Notes under the pieces: model-generated
What the model saw: the letters and a program-made list of their open reading frames with translations, nothing else
What the model was told of the DNA's origin: nothing
Database searches by the model: none
In this document: piece by piece, positions 25,897-34,476 of the stretch
Layout of the letters: each line of letters opens with the position of its first letter
Numbering within the stretch: position 1 is the first letter of the stretch
Translations under genes and position numbers: made by a program
Assembly (NCBI GenBank): GCA_965222535.1
Contig: OZ244957.1
Location: forward strand, 2,170,001-2,234,000
Reading direction: 5' to 3'
DNA length: 64,000 nucleotides
Source: G965222535 sp965222535
GTDB taxonomy: Bacteria > Pseudomonadota > Gammaproteobacteria > HK1

Positions 25897-26868
25897 GTGG
25901 TTACTGCAGGAGTGATGATTTGCGGTCACGGGAGTCGTGACCCAGATGGCGTTGCGGAGTTTGGGGCGATCGCTCAAGGGGTGCGAAAGCGCTTGCCGCA
26001 ATACCCGGTTGAAAGCGGGTTTCTTGAGTTCGCTACCCCGATCATCAGTGACGGTCTGGATCGTTTGCGCCACCGCGGGCACAGTCAAGTGCTGGCGGTC
26101 CCAGGGATGTTGTTCGCCGCGGGGCACGCGAAAAACGATATCCCATCGGTGCTCAAAACGTACGAAGCACGCTACCCGATGATGCGCATTCAGTATGCGC
26201 GCGAACTGGGCATGGGCGACAAGCTGCTGCGCGCCGCCAGCGATCGCATTCGCGAGGCTCTAGCAGCATCCGCCATCGGCCCGCCACTTACGGAGACGGC
26301 GCTGATCGTCGTCGGGCGTGGCGCTTCCGATCCGGAAGCTAACGCGAATGTCAGCAAACTAACGCGGATGCTATGGGAGGGGTTTGGGTTTGGCTGGGCG
26401 ATGACGGCGTATTCCGGGGTTACTTTCCCGCTGGTTGAGCCCTGTTTGGCGCATGTTGCGCGTCTGCCCTATCGCCGTGTGCTGGTATTTCCCTACTTCC
26501 TGTTCACTGGGGTGCTGGTAAAGCGCATCTATGCCTATGTCGACACCGTCGCGGCGCGCTGTCCTGAGATCGAATTCCTGAAGGCCTCCTATCTCAGCGA
26601 TCATCCGTTAGTGCTGGATGCTTTTGCCGAGCGTGTGCAGGAGATCCAGCATGGCGCTAACCTCATGAACTGCAAGCTGTGTAAATATCGCGAACAGATC
26701 CTCGGGTTTGAGGCCGAGCAGGGGCTGGCACAGCAAAGCCACCACCACCATGTTGAGGGGGGTGATCAGCGCCATGGAGATCACGTTCACCACCCTAATC
26801 ATCACCATCCGTACCCCCACGCTGACCACCCGTTGGGGCCAAAAACGCTACGCTCAACGATTCCCTGA
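25897..26868 (+). CDS. cbiX: Sirohydrochlorin cobaltochelatase, CbiX type with His-rich tail
   Basis: Inserts Co2+ into sirohydrochlorin at the start of the early-cobalt corrin route. Two homologous chelatase halves are present: 'VMICGHGSRDPDGVAEF' with 'GMLFAAGHAKNDIPSVL', and 'IVVGRGASDPEANANVSKL' with 'YFLFTGVLVKRI'. The C-terminus has 'MNCKLCKYR', matching the MxCxxC iron-sulfur motif of long CbiX proteins, then a histidine-rich tail with 'QSHHHHVEGG', 'HGDHVHHPNHHHPYPHADHP', likely a cobalt reservoir. GTG 25897 is chosen because family members begin about eight residues before CGHGSRD; GTG 25843 and TTG 25873 lie in or by the repeat. First of the corrin cluster. Confidence 0.9.
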   Translation: MVTAGVMICGHGSRDPDGVAEFGAIAQGVRKRLPQYPVESGFLEFATPIISDGLDRLRHRGHSQVLAVPGMLFAAGHAKNDIPSVLKTYEARYPMMRIQYARELGMGDKLLRAASDRIREALAASAIGPPLTETALIVVGRGASDPEANANVSKLTRMLWEGFGFGWAMTAYSGVTFPLVEPCLAHVARLPYRRVLVFPYFLFTGVLVKRIYAYVDTVAARCPEIEFLKASYLSDHPLVLDAFAERVQEIQHGANLMNCKLCKYREQILGFEAEQGLAQQSHHHHVEGGDQRHGDHVHHPNHHHPYPHADHPLGPKTLRSTIP

Positions 26869-26882
26869 AGCGGTGCTGATCG

Positions 26883-27521
26883 TTGTCGCCGTTTAACTAT
26901 GTGCGCGATCCAGATGAGATCGTGCGTTTATCTTTCGCTTTTGCGCGTACCCATGTCGATTGTCGCGGCATACCGCCGGCGCTGCATGAAGTGTTGTACC
27001 GCATGGTGCATGCCTGTGGCATGACCGATCTGGGGCCTGATCTGGCATGGCATGGGGATCCAGTGGCGGCGGTGCGCAGCGCCTTGCAGCAGGGACAAGC
27101 GATTATCGGTGATTGCGAGATGGTCCTGGCTGGGGTGGCCGTCAAGCATCTAGCGCAGGGTAACCGGCGGGTATGCACGTTGAATGATCCGCGTGTTGGC
27201 GGATGCGCCACGGCGCTTGGCATTACCCGTTCGGCAGCGGCGGTGGAGCTCTGGCAACCGTTCCTTGCGCAGGCGATCGTGATCATTGGTAACGCGCCCA
27301 CTGCGCTGTTTCGTTTGTTGGAGCTGTTGGCGCAGGATTGGCGGCAGACGCCGCGGCCGGCGGCAATTATTGCCTGCCCGGTCGGTTTCATCGGCGCTGC
27401 CGAGTCTAAAGAAGCGCTGTTGCAGGCCGCGCAAATCCCTTGCCTGACGTTACGGGGTCGCCGTGGCGGGAGCGCGATCACCGCTGCCGCGCTGAATGCG
27501 ATCGCCTTATCAGCGGCATGA
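26883..27521 (+). CDS. cobH: Precorrin-8X (cobalt-precorrin-8) methylmutase
   Basis: Moves the C-11 methyl to C-12 to form hydrogenobyrinic or cobyrinic acid. The 212 residues match CobH/CbiC: 'NYVRDPDEIVRLSFA', 'VLYRMVHACGMTDL' carrying the catalytic-region His, 'GQAIIGDCEMVLAGV', 'LGITRSAAAVELW', 'AIVIIGNAPTALFRLLEL' and 'IACPVGFIGAAESKEALL'. The apparent start is TTG 26883, 14 bases after cbiX; GTG 26901 is an alternative. Confidence 0.94.
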   Translation: MSPFNYVRDPDEIVRLSFAFARTHVDCRGIPPALHEVLYRMVHACGMTDLGPDLAWHGDPVAAVRSALQQGQAIIGDCEMVLAGVAVKHLAQGNRRVCTLNDPRVGGCATALGITRSAAAVELWQPFLAQAIVIIGNAPTALFRLLELLAQDWRQTPRPAAIIACPVGFIGAAESKEALLQAAQIPCLTLRGRRGGSAITAAALNAIALSAA

Positions 27522-27523
27522 GG

Positions 27524-27672
27524 GCACCTCGAAAAACTGCGCGAAGCCAGCTTTTCGAGATGCCCTGCGGAGCTTGTCTATTCGGGGGGATGGTTATAAA
27601 TCAATAACTTACGTTACAGGCAATGATGTCCCTTCCCCCAAACCCCCATCCCGTTGAGGTTTTCGAAGTTCC
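27524..27672. repeat. Family A repeat inside the corrin cluster
   Basis: CACCTCGAAAAACTGC/GCTTTTCGAGATGCC hairpin, GCGGAGCTTGTCTATTCGGG, AT core ATAAATCAATAACTTACGTT, and end CCATCCCGTTGAGGTTTTCG. Confidence 0.75.
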
Positions 27673-27673
27673 C

Positions 27674-28897
27674 ATGAATAACGGTGGCGACAGCGCTTGG
27701 TTGACGCTCATCGGTGTCGGTGAGAATGGTTTAGCTGATCTCAGCGAAGCAGCCGCATGCGCGCTGGCAGCCGCACGCCTGGTGATCTGTAGCCAGCGCC
27801 TGCGACCGTCTATAGCAGCCAAAGCGGGGCGTGAATGCCTTAGCTGGCCAAAACCTTTAAATACTGTGATCAAGGTGCTGCAAGCGCGCCGTGGGCAGCC
27901 TGTTTGCGTATTGGCGACCGGCGATCCGTTCCATTACGGTGTCGCGAATGTACTGCTACGGCATTTCAGTATTGATGAGGTGATCTGCTACCCCCATCCC
28001 TCGGCGTTCAGTCTGGCTTGCGCACGCTTAGGATGGGAGCGTGCCAGAGTGCAAACCCTCAGCCTGCACGGCAGGCCGCTGGCGGTGCTGCATGCACACT
28101 TGCAACCGCGCGTGCGGCTGCTGCTGTTGACCGCCAATGCCGAGGGGCCGCGGCAGATTGCTGAGGCCTTGGTCGCCAATGGCTTTGGCGCGAGCTGTAT
28201 AACGATACTCAATCAACTCGGCAGCGAGGACGAATGGTGTGACAGTTGCCTTGCTGCGGAGTTTACGATCGAGCGCATCGCGGCGCGCAATACGGTGGCC
28301 ATTGAGTGTGTCGCCGATGCGGCTACGCGCTGGTATTCGCGAGCTCCCGGGCTGACGGATGAAGCTTACCTGCATGACGGTCAGTTGACCAAACGCGTCG
28401 TCCGTGCGGCAACCGTTGCGGCGCTTGCACCGGCTGCCGAACACGTGCTGTGGGACGTCGGTGCCGGGGCAGGTTCGGTCGCGATCGAGTGGTTACGCAC
28501 GGCTGCCGCCGCTGAAGCGTATGCGATCGAACGCTCGCCGGCGCGCTGTGAAATAATCCGCCGCAACGCCACTGCGCTCGGCACGCCGGGCTTGATCGTG
28601 CTCGCTGGAGAAGCGCCCGAAGCGTTGCATGGATTACCCGATCCAGACGCTGTTTTCATCGGCGGTAGCGTTGCTGATGGGCGGCTGCTAGACACTTGCT
28701 GGCAACGCCTGAACGGCGGCGGCAGGCTGGTCGCCAACGCGGTTACATTAGCGGCGGAAGCGGAGTTGCTGGCGCGCCATCGGGTGTATGGTGGCGAGTT
28801 GGCGCGCATTGGGGTGGCTCATGCAGCGTCTATTGGCGATCACCCGTCGTTCACTCCAAGCCGCAGCATAACCCAATGGGTGGTACACAAAGCATGA
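27674..28897 (+). CDS. cobL: Precorrin-6Y C5,15-methyltransferase, CbiE-CbiT fusion
   Basis: Methylates C-5 and C-15 and decarboxylates the C-12 acetate. The chain (about 407 residues from ATG 27674) fuses CbiE ('LTLIGVGENGLADLSEAAACALAAA', 'VLATGDPFHYGVANVL', about 1-200) and the SAM-dependent CbiT ('DGQLTKRVVRAATVAALAP', 'LWDVGAGAGSVAIEWLR', 'AYAIERSPARCEIIRRNA', about 220-405). The frame is open upstream through the repeat, but ATG 27674 right after it is the sensible start. Its TGA overlaps the ATG of cobI. Confidence 0.95.
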   Translation: MNNGGDSAWLTLIGVGENGLADLSEAAACALAAARLVICSQRLRPSIAAKAGRECLSWPKPLNTVIKVLQARRGQPVCVLATGDPFHYGVANVLLRHFSIDEVICYPHPSAFSLACARLGWERARVQTLSLHGRPLAVLHAHLQPRVRLLLLTANAEGPRQIAEALVANGFGASCITILNQLGSEDEWCDSCLAAEFTIERIAARNTVAIECVADAATRWYSRAPGLTDEAYLHDGQLTKRVVRAATVAALAPAAEHVLWDVGAGAGSVAIEWLRTAAAAEAYAIERSPARCEIIRRNATALGTPGLIVLAGEAPEALHGLPDPDAVFIGGSVADGRLLDTCWQRLNGGGRLVANAVTLAAEAELLARHRVYGGELARIGVAHAASIGDHPSFTPSRSITQWVVHKA

Positions 28898-29586
28898 GCG
28901 CCGGCAGCGCTACCCTATACGGTCTTGGGGTTGGTCCTGGGGATGCCGAATTGCTGACGTTGAAGGCGTTGCGATTACTGCAATCGGTGCCAGTGCTGAG
29001 CTATCCGGCACCATCGCATGGCGATAGCCTAGTGCGTCAGATCGCCGCTCCGCATATACCGGCCGGGCGGATTGAGATCGCCGTGCGTATGCCGATGGAA
29101 CTGTCACGCTTTCCGGCGCAGCAGGTCTATGACTGGGCGGCGCGGTGCATCGCTGAACATCTTGACGCTGGACGTGATGTGGTTTATTTATGTGAAGGCG
29201 ATCCATTCTTTTATGGCTCCTTCAGTTTTCTGCACCAGCGCATGATCGATCGCTATGCGGTTGAGGTGGTGCCCGGGGTCTCGTCGCTGATGGCTTGCGC
29301 TTGCGCGCTGGGGGTGCCACTTGCGACGCGCAACGATGTGTTGTGTGTGTTGCCGGCAACCGCGTCCGATGCTACCTTGCGGCGCTACCTTGAGCGCAGT
29401 GATGGAGCGATGATCATCAAGGTAGGGCGTCATCTGGCGCGGTTGCGCGCCTTATTGGAGGGGCTCGGATTACTGTCTAAGGCGCACTATATCGAATACG
29501 CCACGATGGCGCACGAGCGGGCGTTGCCGCTCGCTGCTGTTGCGGCTGACAGCGCCCCTTATTTCTCGGTCATACTGGTTCGCTGA
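28894..29586 (+). CDS. cobI: Precorrin-2 C20-methyltransferase
   Basis: SAM-dependent methylation at C-20 of (cobalt-)precorrin-2. From the ATG that overlaps the cobL stop, the protein has 230 residues with the uroporphyrin-methyltransferase fold: 'LYGLGVGPGDAELLTLKALRLL', 'VVYLCEGDPFFYGSFSFL' and 'VEVVPGVSSLMACACALGVPLA'. The open frame extends back into cobL but that part is shadow coding. Confidence 0.95.
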   Translation: MSAGSATLYGLGVGPGDAELLTLKALRLLQSVPVLSYPAPSHGDSLVRQIAAPHIPAGRIEIAVRMPMELSRFPAQQVYDWAARCIAEHLDAGRDVVYLCEGDPFFYGSFSFLHQRMIDRYAVEVVPGVSSLMACACALGVPLATRNDVLCVLPATASDATLRRYLERSDGAMIIKVGRHLARLRALLEGLGLLSKAHYIEYATMAHERALPLAAVAADSAPYFSVILVR

Positions 29587-29594
29587 CGGGCACC

Positions 29595-31445
29595 ATGGAG
29601 GACCACACCGGCGGTATTATCGTTGCTCTGACGGCTGCCGGCGCGGCGCTTGCGCAGCGCATTGCCGCGGGTCTTGAGGGTTATCAGATCCACGGTTTGC
29701 GCCACCGCTGTGCGGCGCTTGCTTTCACTTTTGATGATTTTGGCGACCACCTGCGCCAGCAGTTCAGCAGCGGTCAGCCGATTGTTGCGGTGTGCGCCAC
29801 TGGAGTGGTAATCCGCAGTATCGCGCCAGTGCTGACCGATAAGCATCACGAGCCGCCGGTGGTGTGTGTATCCGAGGATGGGCAGGCGGTGGTGCCGCTG
29901 CTCGGTGGTCACCGCGGAGCCAACCACTTAGCCAAGCGAATCGCTGCTGCGCTTGGCACCTGCGCGGCGCTGACGACTGCCTCAGAGTCGCGCTTCCAAC
30001 TGGCACTGGATGCGCCGCCACACGGCTATACGCTCGCTAACCCACAGCACTACAAGCCCTTCATCAGTGCTTTGCTGGCCAATCAGAAGGTTTCCATAAA
30101 GGGCGCTAAAGCACTTTTTCTGCAAACCGCGCAATTGCCATTGGCGGATCAAGCAGCGCTGTCGATCAGCGTTACTGAAAGCCGCATCTGCGGCGATCAC
30201 AGGCATCTGGTATACCACCCAAAGACCTTGGCGCTGGGGGTTGGCTGCGAGCGCGGTGCCAGCGCCGCTGAACTCGCGGCCTTGGTGCAACAGACGCTCG
30301 CCGCGCAGCAACTTGCTGCCGCTGCCGTGGCGCTGGTGGTTACCTTGGATGGTAAGCTGGACGAACCGGCCATTGAGAAGCTGGCGGCTGTCTTACAGCG
30401 ACCGCTGCGCGGTTATTCTGCGGTTGAACTTGAGGCGCTGACACCGCGCTTGCAGCATCCCTCAGAGGTGGTGTTCAATGCGGTCGGCTGCCACGGCGTT
30501 GCTGAAGCGGCGGCCTTGGCAGCGGCCGGCGGCGAAGCGCTGCTGGTAGTCGCCAAGCAGCGCTCGGCGCGTGCGACCTGCGCCATCGCGCGTGCGCCCT
30601 TGCCGATTGACGCAGCGCGCTGCGGCGTTGCCCGTGGGCGGTTGGCGGTGGTCGGGGTTGGTCCTGGCTTGGCGCGTTATCGCACCTTTGATGCAAGCGC
30701 CGCGATCCGTAACGCGCAGCATGTTGTCGGCTATTCTTTGTATCTTGAATTAGTTGCGGATCTACTCGTTGCGCAGCAATTGCACCGCTATCGCTTAGGT
30801 GAAGAGCAACAGCGCGTTGCGGCGGCGATTGCCCTCGCCGGCAGCGGTCAGCGCGTAGCTTTGGTATGCTCTGGCGATCCAGGGATTTATGCGATGGCGT
30901 CGCTGGTGTTTGAGCAACTGGAGCAGGCCGATGATGCGGCCAGTCGGCGCATTGAAGTAAGCGTGCATCCAGGCATTTCGGCGCTGCAGCTCGCTGCGGC
31001 ACGGGCAGGTGGGTTTATCGGACACGATTTTTGCGCCATTTCGCTGTCCGATCACCTGACGCCGTGGGCCATAATCGAACAGCGCCTGAAGCACGCATTG
31101 AGTGCTGATTTTGTGATAGGGTTGTATAATCCAAGTTCTAACACCCGTGGTTCGCTGTTTGCGCATGCGTTGACGTTAATCCGCAACCAGCGGTGCGCAT
31201 CCACGATCGTTGTGGTCGCCCGCCAACTGGGTCGCGACGCTGAAGAGCATACCGTTATGCAGCTATCCGAGCTTGCTCCCGAGCGCATCGATATGCTGAC
31301 GATTGTCCTGATTGGCAGTCAATATACGCGCGCTTTTGACCATGCTTTCCGCACCTGGGCGTATACCCCTCGCGGCTACGCACGGGTTTCCTCTTTTCCT
31401 CTCGATCGCAATCTGGAGGGCACCTCGAAAAACCAGCTCCGCTAG
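29595..31445 (+). CDS. cobJ: CbiG-CobJ fusion: precorrin-3B C17-methyltransferase with CbiG domain
   Basis: 616 residues. The N-terminal part (about 5-330) is CbiG, which opens the delta-lactone ring in the early-cobalt route: 'AVCATGVVIRSIAPVL', 'VVPLLGGHRGANHLAKRIAAALG', 'LGVGCERGASAAELAALV'. The C-terminal part (about 345-595) is the CbiH/CobJ methyltransferase making the ring contraction: 'LAVVGVGPGLARYRTFDA', 'VVGYSLYLELV', 'VALVCSGDPGIYAMASL', 'SVHPGISALQLAAARAG', 'FVIGLYNPSSNTRG'. The last residues 'EGTSKNQLR' and the stop are encoded by a family A hairpin. Eight bases follow cobI. Confidence 0.94.
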   Translation: MEDHTGGIIVALTAAGAALAQRIAAGLEGYQIHGLRHRCAALAFTFDDFGDHLRQQFSSGQPIVAVCATGVVIRSIAPVLTDKHHEPPVVCVSEDGQAVVPLLGGHRGANHLAKRIAAALGTCAALTTASESRFQLALDAPPHGYTLANPQHYKPFISALLANQKVSIKGAKALFLQTAQLPLADQAALSISVTESRICGDHRHLVYHPKTLALGVGCERGASAAELAALVQQTLAAQQLAAAAVALVVTLDGKLDEPAIEKLAAVLQRPLRGYSAVELEALTPRLQHPSEVVFNAVGCHGVAEAAALAAAGGEALLVVAKQRSARATCAIARAPLPIDAARCGVARGRLAVVGVGPGLARYRTFDASAAIRNAQHVVGYSLYLELVADLLVAQQLHRYRLGEEQQRVAAAIALAGSGQRVALVCSGDPGIYAMASLVFEQLEQADDAASRRIEVSVHPGISALQLAAARAGGFIGHDFCAISLSDHLTPWAIIEQRLKHALSADFVIGLYNPSSNTRGSLFAHALTLIRNQRCASTIVVVARQLGRDAEEHTVMQLSELAPERIDMLTIVLIGSQYTRAFDHAFRTWAYTPRGYARVSSFPLDRNLEGTSKNQLR

Positions 31446-31578
31446 TTTTCAGAGGTGCCCTGCGGAGCTTGTCTATTGTTTGAATCATTATAAATCAATG
31501 ACTTACGTTATAGGTAATCATGCCCTTTCCCCCAAACCCCATCCCTTTGAGGTTTTTCGATGTCCCTTGGAGTGAATC
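31416..31578. repeat. Family A repeat overlapping the cobJ 3' end
   Basis: GGGCACCTCGAAAAACCAGC opens the element inside the last codons of cobJ; the hairpin closes with TTTTCAGAGGTGCCC, then GCGGAGCTTGTCTATTG, the AT core, and CCCCATCCCTTTGAGGTTTTT. Confidence 0.8.
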
Positions 31579-32691
31579 ATGAGACAGTTTAGCTACTTGG
31601 CGCTCGCCTGCCTGCTCGCTGGATGTGCTACTGACGGCAGTCATGTATCTGGATCCGGCTCGAAAGCGCCGCCCACCGCCAGTCAAGCCGCGGTGCAAGC
31701 CTTGGTCATCGACAAGCAACACGTCTGGCGACATAAAAGGGCGGTGCGGCTGGTTTTGTTCTCCCCTGACGATCGCCAGGCGCTGATCGTCGACGGCGGC
31801 AATAACATCTTTTTGCGTGCGCTCCCCAGCGGTCGCGTTGTGCAGCACTGGCGGCACAAGGCTCAGATCTCAGCAGCTGTATTTTCCCCCGATGGGCGCT
31901 ACATCCTGACGGCTTCAGCCGACGCCACCGCGGTGCTACGCGATGTAAGAAGCGGTAAGTCGCTCCACACTTGGCGCCATCAGGGGCGCGTACGCACTGT
32001 GGCGCTCTCTCCAGACGGGCGTCAGGCACTATCCGGCGGCTTCGACAACACCGCACTGCTGTATGCTACGGAGAGTGGCAAAGTGCTGCATGCTTGGCAC
32101 TATAATCACCCGGTACTGGTTGCTGCATTTTCTCCCGATGGGGAGCACATCATGATCGGCGTCAACAAGTACGCATACCTGTACGCCAGTCAAAGTGGGG
32201 AGACGGTACATGCTTGGCGGCATAACAGCAACATCCTAGCGGTAGCCTTTTCTCCTGACGGCGACAGCATCCTCACAGGCTCGCTGGATAATTTGGCGCA
32301 GTTGTATGAGGTCGATCGCGGGCGCGTGGCGCGCATCTGGCGCCATGGGGCACCAGTGCTGCGCGTCGCCTTCTCGCCCGATGGCAGCAAGGTGGTGACC
32401 GCCGCCTCAGACGGCGCGGTTGCCCTGCGTAACGTTGCCGATGGCAACACTGTGCATCAATGGGAGTACGGCGGCATCATATTTTCGCTGGCGTTTACTA
32501 CCGATGGGCAGCGGTTGGTGATCGGCTCTGGCGACGACACGGCGGTGTTGCATGACGTCGCGAGCGGTGCCACTTTGGCCACCTTGCAGCATGACAAAGA
32601 CGTCAACAGCGTCGCCATCGCTGCCGATGGTCAGCACTTACTGACCGGCTCTACCGATCGTACTGCAGTGCTGTGGCGCGTGGCGCAATGA
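31579..32691 (+). CDS. WD40-repeat lipoprotein
   Basis: 370 residues with a lipoprotein signal 'YLALACLLAGC' and lipidation Cys16, so probably anchored to a membrane facing the periplasm. After a short linker, eight or so WD40-like units of about 40 residues follow, each with 'W.H...V..V.FSPDG...LTGS.D.TA.L....SG', for example 'VRTVALSPDGRQALSGGFDNTALL' (about 140-163). Together they should close one beta-propeller. It stands between cobJ and cobM on the same strand. No link of such a protein to corrin synthesis is known to me; insertion with the flanking repeat or an accessory scaffold role are both possible. Confidence 0.9.
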   Translation: MRQFSYLALACLLAGCATDGSHVSGSGSKAPPTASQAAVQALVIDKQHVWRHKRAVRLVLFSPDDRQALIVDGGNNIFLRALPSGRVVQHWRHKAQISAAVFSPDGRYILTASADATAVLRDVRSGKSLHTWRHQGRVRTVALSPDGRQALSGGFDNTALLYATESGKVLHAWHYNHPVLVAAFSPDGEHIMIGVNKYAYLYASQSGETVHAWRHNSNILAVAFSPDGDSILTGSLDNLAQLYEVDRGRVARIWRHGAPVLRVAFSPDGSKVVTAASDGAVALRNVADGNTVHQWEYGGIIFSLAFTTDGQRLVIGSGDDTAVLHDVASGATLATLQHDKDVNSVAIAADGQHLLTGSTDRTAVLWRVAQ

Positions 32692-32740
32692 TCGGCAGTA
32701 GCGCGCTGAGGTTGTTGCGCCCGTTATCGCGCTGCTGCTG

Positions 32741-33556
32741 ATGGCAGTGCATTTTATCGGCGCTGGCCCTGGCGATCCTGAGCTGCTGACACTTCGCGGC
32801 CTGCGCTTGATCCGAAGCTGCGAAGCGGTGTTATACGCGGGCTCCTTGGTGCCTGCGGCGATCATCGCCGAAGCCTCGCCGCAGGCACGTGTATTGGATA
32901 CCTCGGGGATGACTTTGGCGGAGATCATCGCCGAGATGACCGCCGCGCATCAGCAAGACAAAGACGTAGCGCGGGTGCATTCTGGCGATCCGTCGCTGTA
33001 CGGTGCCATCGGTGAACAGATGCGCGCCCTGCGAAGCCGCACGATCCCGTTCACAGTAACCCCCGGGGTACCTGCTTTCGCCGCCGCCGCAGCGGCACTT
33101 GAGAACGAATTGACGCTGCCTTTGATCAGCCAGAGCGTGATCCTGACGCGCATCAGCACCCGCAGTTCGCCGCTGCCGGAGGGCGAATCCTTAGCTTCCT
33201 TGGGACGCAGCGGGGCGACGCTTGCGATCCACCTTGCGATCCGCAACGTACGCGAGGTGTGCAACACTCTGATACCGCTTTACGGTGCTGATTGCCCCAT
33301 CGCTGTGGTTTATCGTGTCAGCTGGCCCGACCAGCTCCTGATCCGGGCGACGCTCGCCACCATCGTTGCCAAGGTGCGACCGTACCGCTTGCGCCGCAGC
33401 GCGCTGATTTTGGTCGGGCGCGTGCTTAGCGCTGACGATTTTAGCGACAGCCGCTTATATTCCGCCGATCACTTTCATTTGCTGAGGCCGAAAAAACACG
33501 CCCGCCGAGAGCCACCTGATCCACCAGAGGGCGCCTCGAAAAGCCAGCAAAGCTAG
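32741..33556 (+). CDS. cobM: Precorrin-4 C11-methyltransferase
   Basis: SAM-dependent C-11 methylation (CobM/CbiF). The 271 residues show 'VHFIGAGPGDPELLTLRGLRLI', 'AVLYAGSLVP', 'VARVHSGDPSLYGAIGEQM', 'VTPGVPAFAAAAAALENELTLP', and 'LAIHLAIRNV', all classic for this enzyme. The C-terminal 'EGASKSQQS' and stop are made by a family A hairpin (CGCCTCGAAAAGCCAGC). Last corrin gene here; cbiD/cobF, cobK/cbiJ, cobB/cbiA and the amidation and nucleotide-loop genes are not in the window. Confidence 0.95.
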   Translation: MAVHFIGAGPGDPELLTLRGLRLIRSCEAVLYAGSLVPAAIIAEASPQARVLDTSGMTLAEIIAEMTAAHQQDKDVARVHSGDPSLYGAIGEQMRALRSRTIPFTVTPGVPAFAAAAAALENELTLPLISQSVILTRISTRSSPLPEGESLASLGRSGATLAIHLAIRNVREVCNTLIPLYGADCPIAVVYRVSWPDQLLIRATLATIVAKVRPYRLRRSALILVGRVLSADDFSDSRLYSADHFHLLRPKKHARREPPDPPEGASKSQQS

Positions 33557-34476
33557 GTTTTCGAGGCGCCTAGCAGGGGCTTCGCGGGGCTCTGGGAATG
33601 CTTCGGGCAGGGAGCTGGAAGGGTTTCGGGCAGGGGCTCTGGGAATGCTTCGGGCAGGGCTCTGGGATCTTTTTAATATTTTAATCTGCAACTGCACAAG
33701 CGGCGCTTGGCAGTTGCGGAGAGATTTGTAGAAAAGACGTTTGTATTGGGGGAAGGGTGAGGGCGTGTTTAACCCACCTGAACGCGGTACTCCCTTCCCC
33801 CAAGCCCCTAACCCCAGTACAGCCTTCGCTTTCGGCTTAGCGCCGTGCATGGTCGAGGGCGGGTGAAGGCTCTGGCATAGTGGAGGGCAATTGCTCTGGA
33901 AGGGCCGTCCTTAAAAATCACTTCCCCCTTGAGGGGGAGTCGGCAAATCAAGGCAAAGCCCGCAGATTAGCCGGTGGGGGGCTTCGGGTAAGGCTCTAGA
34001 ATCTGAAGCGTTATTTAATCCTGAAAAACAAGCTGCGCTTGCTTTTCAGGAGAATAAGGAGGGTAAAGACGTTTGTATTGGGGGAAGGGTGAGGGCGTGT
34101 TTAACCCACCTGAACGCGGTACTCCCTTCCCCCAAGCCCCTAACCCCAGTACAGCCTGCGCTTTCGGCTTAGCGCCGTGCATGACCGAGGGCGGGTGAAG
34201 GCTCTGGCATAGTGGAGGGCAACGCTCTGGAAGGGCTTTGGGCAGGGGCTCTGGGATCTTTAATATTTTTAATCCTGGGATGCTAGGCGTTGCCTAGCAT
34301 CCCAGGAGAATAAGGAGGGTAAAGACGTTTGTATTGGGGGAAGGGTGAGGGCGTGTTTAACCCACCTGAACGCGGTACTCCCTTCCCCCAAACCCCTAAC
34401 CCCAGTACAGCTTTCGCTTTCGGCTTAGCGCCGTGCATGGCCGAGGACTTCGGGTAAGGCCCTGGCATGGGTTCGT
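33528..34476. repeat. Three-copy family B array, 920 bases without a gene
   Basis: After a family A hairpin (33532-33570) come three family B copies at about 33660-33890, 34000-34230 and 34255-34470. Each has a hairpin with its own stem sequence (CTGCAACTGCACAAGC/GCTTGGCAGTTGCGG; CTGAAAAACAAGC/GCTTGCTTTTCAG; GGGATGCTAGGC/GCCTAGCATCCC), then GGTAAAGACGTTTGTATTGG, AACCCACCTGAACGCGGTAC and CCCCTAACCCCAGTACAGC. 'GGGCAGGG(G)CTCTGGGA' units are reiterated at 33600-33670. Confidence 0.8.

Noticed and set aside
30475..31002. Minus-strand 175-codon frame opposite cobJ
   Set aside because: Arg/Pro/His-rich translation with no domain, entirely antisense to the CbiG-CobJ fusion.
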